From Gemmatimonadota bacterium (GTDB lineage: Bacteria > Gemmatimonadota > Gemmatimonadetes > Gemmatimonadales > GWC2-71-9), in contig QHTZ01000078.1 in the NCBI GenBank assembly GCA_003221005.1, forward strand, positions 1 to 64,000: a stretch of DNA of 64,000 nt. Direction: 5' to 3'. A model generated the notes under the pieces. The model ran no database searches. It was not told the origin of the DNA and saw only the letters and a list, made by a program, of their open reading frames with translations. The position numbers were made by a program, and so were the translations under genes. This document shows positions 16,466-24,528 of the stretch, in pieces; position 1 is the stretch's first letter; each line of letters starts with the position of its first letter.

Positions 16466-17841
16466 CGCGGTCCGCTTTCAGCCCAGCGCTCCTCCTCCTA
16501 CTCGCGGGGCCGCTCGCCGGTCAGACCTCTCTATCCATCTATTCGGACGGGCGTGCGGTCGTGCGCCGGACGCTCCCGCAAGCGCTGGCGAAGGGGCGGA
16601 ACGCCCTCACCCTCGAGCTCGACGGAGTCGATCCCGCGACGGTGTTTTCCCCCGACACGGCGGTGACAGTGGCCGCGGCGGTGCTGCGGCCCGCGACGGG
16701 ACGCGGCGCGGCGCTCGAGAGCGCGGCCGGGCAGACGCTCTCGTTCGTGCGCGCCAAGGGCGACACCGTGCGGGCCACCGTCGTGCGAGCGAGCCCGCCG
16801 CAGTACCGTCTCCCGGATGGACGCTTCCTGCTCGTGGAGCCCGGGGAGCCGCTCTTCCCCGCGGAGCTGGTGCGGACCACGTCGCAGTTGAGCCTGGTCC
16901 TCGACGCCGGGCGCGCGCGCCCGGCCACGGAGCTGGCGTACGTCACAGAAGGGGTCAGCTGGCACGCGGTCTATCAGGTGGTGCTGACGGGCGCAGGCGG
17001 TGCGGCGGTATCGGGGACGGCCACGGTCACCTCGCAGCGGGTCCGAGCGGACAGCTCCGCGGTGCAGCTCGTGGCGGGCACGATCTTCCGGGCGCGGCCC
17101 GGCAGTCCGCTGCCGATGGCGGGCTTCGTGCGCGCCGACATGGCGATGGCGGCGCCGGAGCCCGCGATGAGCGAGGAGGCGGTGGGCGAAGCGCATGTGT
17201 ACACGCTCCCCACGCGAATCACGCTCGAGCCCGGCGTGCCGGTGACGGCCGCGCTGTTTCCGCGGGTGGTGGTGTCGGCCGTCCAGGAGCTGATCGCGCC
17301 AGGTGTGGTGCCGTGGCGCGGCTACCTGGCAAACTCGCCCGGCCCCGCCGAGGCGAACCGAGTACCGGTGCAGGTGTGGTACACGCTCAAGCGGCCGCGC
17401 GGCACGCCGTTCGGCGACCGGCCCGTGCCGGGCGGCACCGTGCAGGTGTACCAGGCCGACTCCCTGGGGCGGGTACAGCTCGTCGGGGAGGCGAGGAGCA
17501 GCCACACCGCGCCTGGACGCGACCTGCGGGTGCAGGCGGGGGAGGCCTTCGACGTCACCGCCGAGCGCGTACAGACCGACTACAGCCAGGAACAGCTGCC
17601 GCCGCCGCGTCGCGGGTTGCCTGCGCGGCAGCGCGTCACGGCATCGTACCGCGTGATGATCGCGAACGCGAAGCCGCTGCCCGTGACGGTCGACGTGCGG
17701 GAAGCGCGCGCCGGTGTCTGGACGGTGACGACGAGCAGCCTGCCGCTGGAGAAGCTGTCCGCGACCGAGGTCCGCTTCCGCGTGTCCGTGCCGGCGGGCG
17801 GCGAAGCGACGCTCACGTACACGGTCCAGGTGGAATCGTGA
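16462..17841 (+). CDS. DUF4139-domain secreted protein
   Basis: About 459 residues. ATG 16462 overlaps the preceding stop and gives a Sec signal peptide (MTRSAFSPALLLLLAGPLAGQ); ATG 16453 three codons upstream is also possible. The body fits the DUF4139 layout: an N-terminal strand-rich domain (SLSIYSDGRAVVRRTL), the WHAVYQVVL region, and a C-terminal beta domain with YRVMIANAKPLPVTVDVRE. DUF4139 proteins are envelope proteins without a settled role. The stop overlaps the next start (GTGA). Confidence 0.75.
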   Translation: MTRSAFSPALLLLLAGPLAGQTSLSIYSDGRAVVRRTLPQALAKGRNALTLELDGVDPATVFSPDTAVTVAAAVLRPATGRGAALESAAGQTLSFVRAKGDTVRATVVRASPPQYRLPDGRFLLVEPGEPLFPAELVRTTSQLSLVLDAGRARPATELAYVTEGVSWHAVYQVVLTGAGGAAVSGTATVTSQRVRADSSAVQLVAGTIFRARPGSPLPMAGFVRADMAMAAPEPAMSEEAVGEAHVYTLPTRITLEPGVPVTAALFPRVVVSAVQELIAPGVVPWRGYLANSPGPAEANRVPVQVWYTLKRPRGTPFGDRPVPGGTVQVYQADSLGRVQLVGEARSSHTAPGRDLRVQAGEAFDVTAERVQTDYSQEQLPPPRRGLPARQRVTASYRVMIANAKPLPVTVDVREARAGVWTVTTSSLPLEKLSATEVRFRVSVPAGGEATLTYTVQVES

Positions 17842-18686
17842 CGGTCCAGCTGCTTCACGTCTCCGACCCGCATTTCGGCGGCCTCGCCGACGTGGGACAG
17901 GTCGAGGCGCTCGAGGCAATGATCCCGGACCTGCGTCCCGACGCCGTCGTCCTGTCGGGCGATCTCACCCAGCGTGCCCGGCACGGAGAGTTCCAGCGGG
18001 CGCGGGCGTTCGTGAACGTTGCGTCGAAGAGCGCGCCGGTCTACGTCCTCCCCGGCAACCACGACGTAGCCTGGTGGTGGCGCCCGTTTTTCCCATTCGG
18101 GCGCGGAGCGCTGTACCGCAAGTATCGCCGCTATTTCGGTGAGGAGCTCACGCCGACGCTCACCATCCCCGGTGCCGTGATCGCCGGGGCGCTCACGGCG
18201 AACGGAGTCGGCTGGCTTTCCCTGACGTGGCGTCCGCGAGACCTCGCGGTGATGGGCCACCTCCCCAAGCGCGAATTCCTGCGGGTCCAGAAGGTGTTCG
18301 CCGAGGCGCCGCTCGGGTTGGCGCGAGTGCTCGTGGTGCACCACAACGTGCTGCGGGGCGAGATCTCGCGGCGCATGGGCCTCGCGCGCTGGCGCCAGGC
18401 CCAGCGGCGCATCCTGGCCTCGGGAGCCGAGGTGGTGCTGTGTGCGCACGATCACCAAGAGGGTGCGGAGATGTTGGGCGACCGGGTGGTGATCTCGACG
18501 GCCAGCACGGTGTCCACGCGCGCGCGTGGGGGACTGCCCGCGAGCTTCAATTTCGTCACGATTGAGCCGACGGCCGTGCAGATCACGTTCTTTCGCTGGG
18601 ACCGGGAGCGGGGGCGGTTCCAGCCGTCGGACACGTTCGCGTTCGCCCGGGCTACGGGCCGCGCCGCGCCGGCGGCGGTCGGCTGA
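17838..18686 (+). CDS. Calcineurin-like metallophosphoesterase
   Basis: A 282-residue phosphoesterase with all metal-binding motifs: VSDPHFGG (DxH), LSGDLTQRA (GD), PGNHD, a later HHN and CAHDHQ (GHxH-like). The dimetal fold is typical of the icc/CpdA and broader calcineurin group; the substrate (cyclic nucleotide, lipid or other phosphodiester) cannot be told. GTG 17838 overlaps the DUF4139 stop. No signal peptide, so cytoplasmic. It ends 18 nt before the acyl-CoA dehydrogenase gene. Confidence 0.85.
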   Translation: MTVQLLHVSDPHFGGLADVGQVEALEAMIPDLRPDAVVLSGDLTQRARHGEFQRARAFVNVASKSAPVYVLPGNHDVAWWWRPFFPFGRGALYRKYRRYFGEELTPTLTIPGAVIAGALTANGVGWLSLTWRPRDLAVMGHLPKREFLRVQKVFAEAPLGLARVLVVHHNVLRGEISRRMGLARWRQAQRRILASGAEVVLCAHDHQEGAEMLGDRVVISTASTVSTRARGGLPASFNFVTIEPTAVQITFFRWDRERGRFQPSDTFAFARATGRAAPAAVG

Positions 18687-18704
18687 GGGGAAGGGAAGAC
18701 TGAC

Positions 18705-19892
18705 ATGGCACTGAGATTCCAGGGCGTCGACTTCTACGACGCCGATGGCCTGCTAACCGAAGAGGAGCGCGCCGTCCGCGACACGGTGCGCGCCTGGGTG
18801 GACGACAACGTCATCCCGGTGATCGGCGAGCACTACGTCGCGGGCAAGTTCCCCACCCACCTCGTTCCCCAAATGGCCGAGCTGGGGCTGTTCGGGGCGA
18901 ACCTCCCCGAGGAGTTCGGCTGCGCGGGCCTCAATAACGTCGCCTACGGGCTGATCATGCAGGAGCTGGAGCGCGGCGATTCCGGGGTGCGCTCGTTCGC
19001 ATCGGTGCAGGGAGCGCTCGTGATGTATCCCATCTACGAATTCGGCAGCGACGAGCAGAAGCGGCGCTGGCTGCCCGAGCTGGCGAGCGGGCGGCGCATC
19101 GGCTGCTTCGGGCTGACCGAGCCCGACTACGGCTCGAACCCCGGTGGGATGATCACGGTCGCGAAGGAGACGAAGGAGGGGTGGGTACTGAACGGGGCCA
19201 AGATGTGGATCACGAACGGCTCGACCGCGGACGTCGCGATCGTGTGGGCCAAGACGGCACGGTTGGACGATCCGGGCTCGATCCGCGGGTTCATCGTCCC
19301 CACCGACGCCAAGGGCTTCGCGGCGAAGGACCAGCAGGGGAAGCTCTCCTTGCGCGCGAGCGACACGAGCGAGCTCGTGCTTCAGGACGTGTGCGTCCCC
19401 AAGGAGGCGCTGCTGCCGAAGTCGGCCGGGCTCAAGTCGCCCCTCATGTGTCTCACGGCCGCGCGCTACGGCATCGCCTGGGGGGCGGTCGGATCCGCGA
19501 TGGCATGCTACGACGAAGCGGTGCGTTACGCCAAGGCGCGGGTCGTGTTCGACCGGCCCATCGGTGGCTTCCAGTTGCAGCAGGCCCGGCTCGTGGAGAT
19601 GCTGACGGAGATCACCAAGGCGCAGCTGCTGTGCCTCCAGCTGGGCCGGCTCAAGGACCAGGGGAAGATGTCGCCGCAGCAGGTCTCGCTCGCCAAGCGC
19701 AACAACGTGAGCATGGCGACCGATGTCGCCCGCGAGAGCCGGCGCCTGCTCGGGGCCAGCGGCATCCTCGCCGAGTATCAGGCGATGCGACATCTCGCGA
19801 ACCTCGAGTCCGTGTACACCTACGAAGGGACACACGACATCCACACGCTCATCCTCGGGCAGGAGATCACGGGGCTGAGCGCATTCAACTGA
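18705..19892 (+). CDS. Acyl-CoA dehydrogenase, glutaryl-CoA dehydrogenase-like
   Basis: FAD enzyme of 395 residues that oxidises an acyl-CoA and passes electrons to ETF. The flavin/substrate motif FGLTEPDYGSNPGGM and the catalytic Glu in VYTYEGTHDIHTLILG are present; both have the form seen in glutaryl-CoA dehydrogenases (lysine and tryptophan breakdown), so that is the most likely substrate class. ATG 18705 follows GGGAAG. The three genes downstream encode the ETF subunits and the ETF dehydrogenase, making a complete acyl-CoA-to-quinone chain. The stop lies in the first unit of an inverted repeat array. Confidence 0.88.
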   Translation: MALRFQGVDFYDADGLLTEEERAVRDTVRAWVDDNVIPVIGEHYVAGKFPTHLVPQMAELGLFGANLPEEFGCAGLNNVAYGLIMQELERGDSGVRSFASVQGALVMYPIYEFGSDEQKRRWLPELASGRRIGCFGLTEPDYGSNPGGMITVAKETKEGWVLNGAKMWITNGSTADVAIVWAKTARLDDPGSIRGFIVPTDAKGFAAKDQQGKLSLRASDTSELVLQDVCVPKEALLPKSAGLKSPLMCLTAARYGIAWGAVGSAMACYDEAVRYAKARVVFDRPIGGFQLQQARLVEMLTEITKAQLLCLQLGRLKDQGKMSPQQVSLAKRNNVSMATDVARESRRLLGASGILAEYQAMRHLANLESVYTYEGTHDIHTLILGQEITGLSAFN

Positions 19893-19990
19893 ATGCGGAG
19901 TGCGGAGTGCGGAATGCGGAATGTAAGTGTAAGCTTCTTGAGGCGAACGACTCTTCACTGAAATTCCGCGTTCCGCATTCCGCGTTCCGC
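19891..19990. repeat. Inverted pair of heptamer arrays between acd and etfB
   Basis: Left arm 19891-19923: gaatgcg-gagtgcg-gagtgcg-gaatgcg-gaatg. Right arm 19963-19990: attccgc-gttccgc-attccgc-gttccgc, the inverted form. The spacer is 39 nt. The pair fills the whole gap between the acyl-CoA dehydrogenase stop and etfB and ends 11 nt before the etfB ATG, where no Shine-Dalgarno site is visible. It can form a long RNA hairpin. Confidence 0.85.
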
Positions 19991-20001
19991 GTTTGCTCGC
20001 G

Positions 20002-20754
20002 ATGAAGATCGCCGTCTGCATCAAGCGCGTCGCCGACAGTGAGACCCGCGTGAAGATCGCCGCGGACGGGAAGGCGCTCGACGAGGCCGGCGTGAAGTTC
20101 GTCCTCAACCCCTACGACGAGTTCGCGGTCGAAGAAGCCCTGCGGCGCAAGGAGCAGGCCGGTAGCGGCGAGGTCGTCGTCGTGGCGCTCGGGCCGGCGG
20201 CGGCCCAGGAGACGATCCGCGCCGCGCTCGCGATGGGAGTGGACCGTGGCGTCCTGCTCCAGGTGGATCGCATCCCCGCCGACGGCCTGGTCGTCGCGCA
20301 GGCGCTGGCGGCGGAGCTCAAGGATGGCGGCTACGACCTCATCCTCTGCGGCAAGATGGCGATCGACGACTACAACCATCAGGTGGGCCCGATGGTGGCC
20401 GAGCTGCTCGGCCTGCCGTGCGTCACGTCCATCGCGCACCTCGAGCTCCAGGGGAACACGGGGGTCGCCGAGCGCGAGGTTGAGGGTGGGATCGAGGTGT
20501 GCGAGTTCCCCCTGCCGGCGGTCCTGACGACAGACAAGGGGCTCAACGAGCCACGCTACCCGGCGCTCAAGGGCATCATGGCCGCCAAGAAGAAGCCGTT
20601 GGACATCAAGCCCACGGCGTTGGCCGTGGGCGGGCTCGAGGTGCTCGCGATGACGCCACCACCCGATCGCAAAGATGGACGCATCGTCGGTGAAGGTGTG
20701 GCGGCGATCCCCGAGCTGCTGCGCCTGCTGCGCGAGGAAGCAAAGGTCCTGTGA
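20002..20754 (+). CDS. etfB: Electron transfer flavoprotein, beta subunit
   Basis: A 250-residue AMP-binding subunit of ETF. It begins MKIAVCIKRVADSE, as EtfB/FixA proteins do, and has the LNPYDEFAVEEALR and AAKKKPLDIK segments of the family. ATG 20002 is preferred to the TTG three codons upstream used in the track. The stop overlaps the etfA start (GTGA), as is normal for the two subunits of one heterodimer. The upstream inverted array may affect its translation. Confidence 0.93.
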   Translation: MKIAVCIKRVADSETRVKIAADGKALDEAGVKFVLNPYDEFAVEEALRRKEQAGSGEVVVVALGPAAAQETIRAALAMGVDRGVLLQVDRIPADGLVVAQALAAELKDGGYDLILCGKMAIDDYNHQVGPMVAELLGLPCVTSIAHLELQGNTGVAEREVEGGIEVCEFPLPAVLTTDKGLNEPRYPALKGIMAAKKKPLDIKPTALAVGGLEVLAMTPPPDRKDGRIVGEGVAAIPELLRLLREEAKVL

Positions 20755-21731
20755 CCGCCGTGCTCGCCGTGCTCGAGCAGCGCGACGGCGCCCTGCGCAA
20801 GGTGTCGCACGAGGTAGTCACGGGAGCGCGACGCCTCGCGGACGCGGGGAGTGGGACGGTGGAGGCGCTGGTCCTCGGCGGGGGCACGGTGAGCGGCGCG
20901 GACCAGCTCGGCCGCTTCGGGGCGGACAGGGTGACCACGGCCACGCATGCGGCCCTCGGGCGCTACACCCCCGAGGGATACACGCGGGTCGTGGTGGAAC
21001 GGGTGCGTGCGCGGCAGTACGACGCGGTCGTGTTCCCAGCGAGCGCGACCGGGAGAGACCTGGCGCCCCGGGTCGCCGCCCGGCTCGGCGTCCCCCTTGC
21101 GGCGGACGTCACGGACCTCGGGATCGAGGGGGGCGCGATTTGGGCCACGCGGCCGGTGTACGCCGGCAAGGCGCTGCTGAAGGTAAAGCTCCTCGCCCGG
21201 CCGGCACTGCTGTCGCTGCGGCCCAATGTGTTCACCCCGGTTGAGCGTCCCCGCGCGGCCGCGGCGGAGACCGCGAAAGTGGACGTGCCGGAGCGCGGCG
21301 GGCGGGTTGTGGTGCGCGAGATCAAGGCTGCGGCGGCTGGAGCACTCGACGTGGCCGAAGCGCCGATCGTCGTGTCGGGGGGGCGGGGGCTCAAGGAGCC
21401 CGCGAACTTCAGGCTGCTGGAGGAGCTGGCGCGCGCGTTCGGCGGCAAGGCGGCGGTGGGGGCCTCGCGCGCCGTGGTGGACGCGGGCTGGCGCCCACAC
21501 GCGGATCAGGTGGGCCAGACAGGGAAGACCGTGAGCCCCACCCTGTACGTCGCGGTCGGCATCTCGGGGGCGATCCAGCACCTCGCGGGGATGCGCACGT
21601 CCAAGGTCATCGTCGCGATCAATCGCGACAAGGACGCGCCCATCTTCAAGGTCGCGGACTACGGGATCGTGGGAGACCTGTTCGAGATCGTGCCGAGGCT
21701 TACCGAGGAGATCAGGAAACTGCATGCCTAG
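20751..21731 (+). CDS. etfA: Electron transfer flavoprotein, alpha subunit
   Basis: A 326-residue FAD-binding subunit. The C-terminal FAD domain has the expected blocks: [57 protein letters not shown] and the end segment [18 protein letters not shown] 20751 is coupled to the etfB stop. EtfAB collects electrons from acyl-CoA dehydrogenases and hands them to the ETF dehydrogenase encoded next. Confidence 0.94.
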   Translation: MTAVLAVLEQRDGALRKVSHEVVTGARRLADAGSGTVEALVLGGGTVSGADQLGRFGADRVTTATHAALGRYTPEGYTRVVVERVRARQYDAVVFPASATGRDLAPRVAARLGVPLAADVTDLGIEGGAIWATRPVYAGKALLKVKLLARPALLSLRPNVFTPVERPRAAAAETAKVDVPERGGRVVVREIKAAAAGALDVAEAPIVVSGGRGLKEPANFRLLEELARAFGGKAAVGASRAVVDAGWRPHADQVGQTGKTVSPTLYVAVGISGAIQHLAGMRTSKVIVAINRDKDAPIFKVADYGIVGDLFEIVPRLTEEIRKLHA

Positions 21732-21758
21732 GGACCGGGGACGAGGGACGAGGGAAGG
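21731..21758. repeat. Four-unit GGGGACG-family heptamer array between etfA and ETF-QO
   Basis: gggaccg-gggacga-gggacga-gggaagg, 28 nt. It begins with the last base of the etfA stop and ends directly at the GTG of the next gene, so it forms the whole intergenic region and also its only purine-rich ribosome-binding sequence. Confidence 0.8.
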
Positions 21759-23408
21759 GTGCTAGTTCCGGCCCAATACCAGCCGCCGCTGCCCCTCGAA
21801 CGGCTGATCCTGCAAGCCGGCGCGCCCGGGGCGGGCGATCGGATGGAGCTCGATGTGCTCATCGTCGGGGCGGGCCCGGCCGGACTCGCCTGCGCCATCG
21901 AGCTGGCGCGCGTGGCGCGGGCCGGAGGCCGCGACCTCAGTATCGGGGTACTCGAGAAGGCGGGCGCCCTGGGCGAGCATTCGCTCTCGGGCGCCGTCGT
22001 GAACCCCCGCCCGTTTCGCGAGCTCTTCCCCGAGTTGAAGGACTGGGAGTTCCCGTTCCGCGCGCCGGTCGGGAGAGAAGCGGTGTATCTGCTGACCGCT
22101 CGAGGGCGGCTGCGTCTTCCCGTTCCTCCCACCATGCACAACAGCGGGAATTATGTCGCGTCGCTGTGCGAGATCGTGCGCTGGCTCGGCACCTGCGCGG
22201 AAGGGCTGGGCGTCAACGTCTTCACCGGCTTTCCGGCGGCGAACCTGCTCGTTGACGGAGCGCGCGTGGCAGGTGTGCGCACCGCCGCCACCGGGCTCGA
22301 TCGTGCGGGTCAGCCGCAGTCGAGCTACGTCGCGCCGAACGATGTCGTCGCGCGGGTGACGGCCCTCGCGGAAGGGACGCGCGGCTTGCTCGCCCAGGCC
22401 TACCTCGAGTGGCAGCGGGTCGGCTCCGAGAATCCGCAGATCTTTGCCCTCGGCGTCAAGGAGATCTGGGAGACTAAGCGACCGCTCGATACGATCGTGC
22501 ATACGCTCGGTTGGCCGCTGGAGAGTTCCGCGTTCGGCGGGAGCTTTATGTATCCGCTCGAGCCGAACCTCGTGGCGCTGGGGCTCGTGGTCGGACTCGA
22601 CTACTCGGACGCCACACTCGACGTCCACGTGCTGTTCCAGCGTATGAAGACGCACCCCCTGTTCCGGCGCTACCTGGAGGAAGGAGAGCTCGTCGAGTGG
22701 GGCGCCAAGACGATCCCCGAGGGTGGCTATTACTCAGTGCCGGAGCGCCGCTCGGGCGAAGGCGTCGTCCTGCTCGGTGACTCCGCGGGCTTCGTGGACG
22801 TCCCCTCCCTCAAGGGGATCCATTACGCCATGCAATCCGGGATCTTTGCCGCACGCGCGATCTTCCAGGCGCTATCGGGGGACGGCCCCACCGCCGCGCG
22901 CCTGGCGGAGTACGATCGGCTCGTCAACAGCTCGTTCGTCATGCACGACCTCTACCGCACCCGGAACATGCGACTCGCGTTCAAGGGCGGCTTCTATGCC
23001 GGGGGCCTCAAGGCGAGCCTCATGACGCTGACAGGCGGGCGGTTCCCGGGTCGGAAGATCGCCACGGAGCCGGACGCCGAGATAGCCCGGCGCGTCAGAA
23101 CCGCGCGCGCAGCCCCGGGGCCGTTCGTCCCGGACGGCCGTCTCACCTTCTCGAAGGTGGACGGGGTCTTCAAGTCAGGGAACGCGACGCGTGATACGAT
23201 CCCGACCCACCTCGTGGTTGGCCGGGATGTAACCCCGGAGCTCGCGGACTTCTACTCCCACGTCTGCCCCGCTGGCGTGTACGAGCGCACCGACGGGACC
23301 CTGCGCGTCAACGCGCCCAATTGCATCGACTGCAAGGCGACGGACGTGTTGGGGCCGCGCTGGACGCCGAGAGAGGGGGGGAGCGGGCCGAAGTACAAGA
23401 GGATGTGA
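21759..23408 (+). CDS. Electron transfer flavoprotein:quinone oxidoreductase, atypical Fe-S motif
   Basis: Membrane-associated FAD/Fe-S enzyme (549 aa) that moves electrons from ETF to the quinone pool, here probably menaquinone. The FAD site is LIVGAGPAGLACA (about residue 35), with HSLSGAVV and GDSAGFVD as in ETF-QO. The C-terminal Fe-S domain reads CPAGVYE then NCIDCKATD. The family normally has NCxxCxxCD there, so the last cysteine ligand is Thr528 in this protein. Starts are GTG 21759, just after the heptamer array, or ATG 21843 (MELDVLIVGAG); the first is kept because its extra residues (QPPLPLERLI) look protein-like. Confidence 0.88.
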   Translation: MLVPAQYQPPLPLERLILQAGAPGAGDRMELDVLIVGAGPAGLACAIELARVARAGGRDLSIGVLEKAGALGEHSLSGAVVNPRPFRELFPELKDWEFPFRAPVGREAVYLLTARGRLRLPVPPTMHNSGNYVASLCEIVRWLGTCAEGLGVNVFTGFPAANLLVDGARVAGVRTAATGLDRAGQPQSSYVAPNDVVARVTALAEGTRGLLAQAYLEWQRVGSENPQIFALGVKEIWETKRPLDTIVHTLGWPLESSAFGGSFMYPLEPNLVALGLVVGLDYSDATLDVHVLFQRMKTHPLFRRYLEEGELVEWGAKTIPEGGYYSVPERRSGEGVVLLGDSAGFVDVPSLKGIHYAMQSGIFAARAIFQALSGDGPTAARLAEYDRLVNSSFVMHDLYRTRNMRLAFKGGFYAGGLKASLMTLTGGRFPGRKIATEPDAEIARRVRTARAAPGPFVPDGRLTFSKVDGVFKSGNATRDTIPTHLVVGRDVTPELADFYSHVCPAGVYERTDGTLRVNAPNCIDCKATDVLGPRWTPREGGSGPKYKRM

Positions 23409-23538
23409 GCGGTGTAGCGAGCACGCACCATTCTCAGACCCACCTGGCTCCCTCCCGCACCGGCACATGGCGGTCCACTTCATGCAGCCGTCCTTCGGCA
23501 AGAGCCCTTAAGTCGTGCCTTTCAGGGGGAGGCGAGCC

Positions 23539-24522
23539 ATGATCGGCGACCGACGGGCAGGAGAGTTCCAGGCTACGGACCCCGGGCTGCCCCTTACGGA
23601 GCGGCGTGGGCCAACGGACCGACGCAAGGGGCGGCGGCGCCAGATGGACAAGGCTGTGCCACTCGACCGACGGACTGGTTTCGACCGGCGCACCCTCCGC
23701 GAGCGGCGGGGGATGTCAAGCCGGCAGGGTGGTGGCGTGATCCCGGAGTGGGTCGCCCAGGCGTTGTCACCGGCGGCGCCCTCCCCCGCGCTCTCCGCCC
23801 TGTTTCGCAGCCGCCTGCGCCAGCTGACGCGCATCGAGCTTTCTGAGGCCGAAGCGGAGCGGCACGGGAAGGCGTTCGCTCGGCACCGCAGGAACCTGAC
23901 GGACCGCCTCGGCCGCGATGTGGGCGACGAAGTGGCCATCCTCGACTACTTCCTCAACGTGAGCCCCCGGCTGCTGCAGCCGGTTATCATCGAGAGCGCC
24001 GACCTGGCGGTGGTGGAGCACGACGCGCTGACCGATGCGCTCACGGGTCTCTTCAACCGTCGCTGCCTCGAGTCCTCGCTGAAGCGGGAAGTGGCGCGCT
24101 GCCGCCGCCATGGCGTCACATCGTCCCTCGTGCTGCTCGACCTGGACGCCTTCAAGGCGGCGAATGACCGGTTCGGTCATGGGGTGGGCGACGCCGTGTT
24201 ACGGGCGCTGGGCGAGCTGATCTGCCGCCACCTGCGCGCGGTCGATATCCCATGCCGCTACGGTGGCGACGAATTCGGCGTGGTGCTGCCGGACACGGAC
24301 CGGAGCCATGCCCAGCTCGTGGCCGAGCGGATCCGCTCCGACGCGCGGTCGCATTTCGCGGAGCGGGTGGTGGGGGGATGCAAGGTAGCGGTCACGGTCA
24401 GCGTGGGGGTGGCGACGTACGGCCCGACTTGCGCCACGCTCGACGCGTTGCTGCAGGCTGCGGACCGCGCACTGTACGAAGCCAAGGCTGCGGGCGGCGA
24501 TCGCGTCGCCGTCGGGCCGTGA
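23539..24522 (+). CDS. GGDEF-domain protein, probable diguanylate cyclase
   Basis: A 327-residue cytosolic protein. ATG 23539 follows GGGGGAGG with good spacing. The N-terminus has an Arg-rich segment with repeated DRR/ERR motifs (DRRTGFDRRTLRERRG), then a helical region, then a GGDEF domain. The active site is intact (RYGGDEFGVVLP), as is the inhibitory I-site (RAVD, five residues before GGDEF). It should therefore make c-di-GMP with product feedback. The preceding 130-nt gap (23409-23538) shows nothing I recognise. Confidence 0.87.
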   Translation: MIGDRRAGEFQATDPGLPLTERRGPTDRRKGRRRQMDKAVPLDRRTGFDRRTLRERRGMSSRQGGGVIPEWVAQALSPAAPSPALSALFRSRLRQLTRIELSEAEAERHGKAFARHRRNLTDRLGRDVGDEVAILDYFLNVSPRLLQPVIIESADLAVVEHDALTDALTGLFNRRCLESSLKREVARCRRHGVTSSLVLLDLDAFKAANDRFGHGVGDAVLRALGELICRHLRAVDIPCRYGGDEFGVVLPDTDRSHAQLVAERIRSDARSHFAERVVGGCKVAVTVSVGVATYGPTCATLDALLQAADRALYEAKAAGGDRVAVGP

Positions 24523-24528
24523 GGCGCG

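Noticed and set aside
19891-19990. CRISPR-like array
   Set aside because: Units are only 7 nt with no spacers and no cas genes nearby; the arms are inverted rather than direct along the element.
19885-20439. Minus-strand ORF ending in peptides like FRTPHSAFS across the heptamer arrays
   Set aside because: The repetitive peptide is only the translation of the inverted heptamer array; the rest is antisense to etfB.
20002-21731. fixAB of a nitrogen-fixation or bifurcating ETF system
   Set aside because: The neighbours are an acyl-CoA dehydrogenase and an ETF-QO, the normal respiratory context; no fixCX or nif genes are present.
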